Of a stretch of DNA of 23,751 nucleotides, positions 22,872 to 23,751 are shown piece by piece. Within the stretch, counting starts at the first letter, position 1; every line of letters begins with the position of its first letter. The stretch lies in contig CAJUIH010000048.1 of assembly GCA_910586045.1 (NCBI GenBank), positions 1 to 23,751 of the forward strand. Direction: 5' to 3'. This DNA is from an uncultured Eubacterium sp. (GTDB taxonomy: Bacteria > Bacillota > Clostridia > Lachnospirales > Lachnospiraceae). The notes under the pieces are model-generated. The model saw only the letters and a list, made by a program, of their open reading frames with translations. It was not told the origin of the DNA and made no database searches. A program made the translations under genes and the position numbers.

Positions 22872-23633
22872 ATGATAAAGGCAATCATTCACGGGTGCAA
22901 TGGGAAAATGGGGCAGGTGATCACAGGGCTTTGCGCACAGGATACGGAAATCGAAATTGCGGCTGGCATCGACCTATATGACGGCGTGCGCAATCCCTAT
23001 CCGGTCTTTGCACGAATCGCTGACTGTACGGTACCGGCGGATGTGGTGATCGATTTTTCCAATGCGGACGCGGTGGATGCATTATTGGATTACAGTATGG
23101 AAAAACAGATTCCGGTCGTATTATGCTCGACTGGATTATCGCAGGCACAGCTAGACAAAGTGCGGCAGGCGGCCCAAAAGACGGCGGTATTAAAATCAGC
23201 GAACATGTCGCTCGGCATCAATACGCTGATGGATTTATTAAAAAAAGCAGTCAAAGTACTTGCGCCCGCAGGCTATGATATCGAGATCGTAGAAAAGCAC
23301 CATAACCAGAAACTGGACGCCCCAAGCGGGACGGCGCTTGCGCTTGCGGATGCAATGAACGAAGAAATGGGGCAGGTCTATGCCTACCAGTACGACCGCA
23401 GCAGGGAGCGGAAAAAACGGGAAGAAAAAGAAATCGGCATTGTATCCGTACGCGGCGGGAATATCGTCGGGGAGCATGATGTGATTTTTGCGGGAATGGA
23501 CGAGGTCATTACGATCCGGCATACATCCTATTCAAGGGCTGTGTTTGCGAAAGGAGCGGTGGAAGCCGCAAAATTCCTGGCCGGACGGGAAGCGGGCATG
23601 TATGATATGGCGGATGTAATTGCTGGGAAATAA
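22872..23633 (+). CDS. dapB: 4-hydroxy-tetrahydrodipicolinate reductase
   Basis: Reduces the DapA product with NAD(P)H to tetrahydrodipicolinate, the substrate of DapL. 253 residues. Rossmann motif GCNGKMGQ at the N-terminus; the catalytic stretch EKHHNQKLDAPSGTA has His143-His144 and Lys147, with GTA binding the substrate carboxylate. The frame has an ATG at 22857, but that ATG overlaps the ribosome site GGAGG (22859-22863), and family similarity begins with MIKAIIHGCNGKMG, so ATG 22872 is chosen. It is co-transcribed with dapA (no terminator or convincing promoter in the 75-base gap), hence under the same lysine riboswitch. Confidence 0.98.
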   Translation: MIKAIIHGCNGKMGQVITGLCAQDTEIEIAAGIDLYDGVRNPYPVFARIADCTVPADVVIDFSNADAVDALLDYSMEKQIPVVLCSTGLSQAQLDKVRQAAQKTAVLKSANMSLGINTLMDLLKKAVKVLAPAGYDIEIVEKHHNQKLDAPSGTALALADAMNEEMGQVYAYQYDRSRERKKREEKEIGIVSVRGGNIVGEHDVIFAGMDEVITIRHTSYSRAVFAKGAVEAAKFLAGREAGMYDMADVIAGK

Positions 23634-23751
23634 ATAAGTGGTTATGTGTTAAACCGGACGCCGGATGAGGGACGCAGGTCTGGCTTGCGGCTCCGGCTCC
23701 AGAATGGTAAGAATCCCTAAGTATTCTGCATTTACGGATCGGCCTGCCCGG
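23634..23751. other. Noncoding right edge with an imperfect hairpin
   Basis: No coding region is supported here. GCCGGA (23660-23665) pairs with TCCGGC (23692-23697), and GCA/TGC inside it can extend the stem. No T-run follows, so it is not a convincing terminator; it could belong to a leader of a gene beyond the window or to the end of the dapB transcript. Confidence 0.3.

Overview
The window reads as chromosome from an anaerobic Clostridia member, most likely Lachnospiraceae. This is inferred from gene content: the DapL (aminotransferase) route to diaminopimelate, a type I glutamine synthetase paired with an ANTAR regulator, a eukaryote-type HisA, an SSB-like protein with two apparent OB domains, HrcA/CIRCE control of clpB, strong Shine-Dalgarno sites and sigma-A-type promoters. 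Except for the left edge it looks like core chromosome. No rRNA, tRNA, CRISPR array or complete insertion sequence was found.

Layout. (1) 1-950: 3' part of a tyrosine recombinase gene, AT-richer than the rest, followed by a terminator and a small palindrome; probably the right end of an integrated element. (2) 957-6997, + strand: CIRCE-controlled clpB, a membrane-anchored NodB-type deacetylase, a long imperfect hairpin, and a class B penicillin-binding protein with a MecA-like N-terminal region. (3) 7030-12745, - strand: a large hairpin between convergent genes, guaB, then a phosphorelay pair transcribed as hybrid kinase (HisKA-HATPase-REC-Hpt) followed by a two-receiver response regulator without an output domain. 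(4) 12878-17823, + strand: eukaryote-type hisA, glnA, ANTAR regulator, dapF, dapL, closed by a GAAA-tetraloop terminator. (5) 17824-19951: inverted repeats, a promoter-like sequence antisense to the end of typA, then typA on the - strand. (6) 19952-23633, + strand: a structured noncoding region, the two-OB SSB-like gene, a corrinoid adenosyltransferase, and a lysine riboswitch with terminator ahead of dapA-dapB.

How the genes fit together. dapA, dapB, dapL and dapF give all the steps from aspartate semialdehyde to meso-diaminopimelate with no acyl intermediates; only dapA-dapB carries a visible lysine riboswitch, while dapF-dapL sits behind the nitrogen genes. The deacetylase and penicillin-binding protein act on the wall that uses this diaminopimelate. 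HisA and GlnA are joined by nitrogen demand, and the ANTAR protein behind glnA has a receiver lacking the usual phosphorylation residues, so it is probably not controlled by ordinary Asp phosphorylation.

Most promising leads: the glnA-linked ANTAR regulator without a visible target leader, the structured region 20016-20222, the hairpin at 4434-4544 whose outer-arm mismatches are all G-U pairs in the + transcript, the antisense promoter at 17968-17996, and the pseudo-receiver/receiver response regulator. I did not find a clearly new defence or mobile system.
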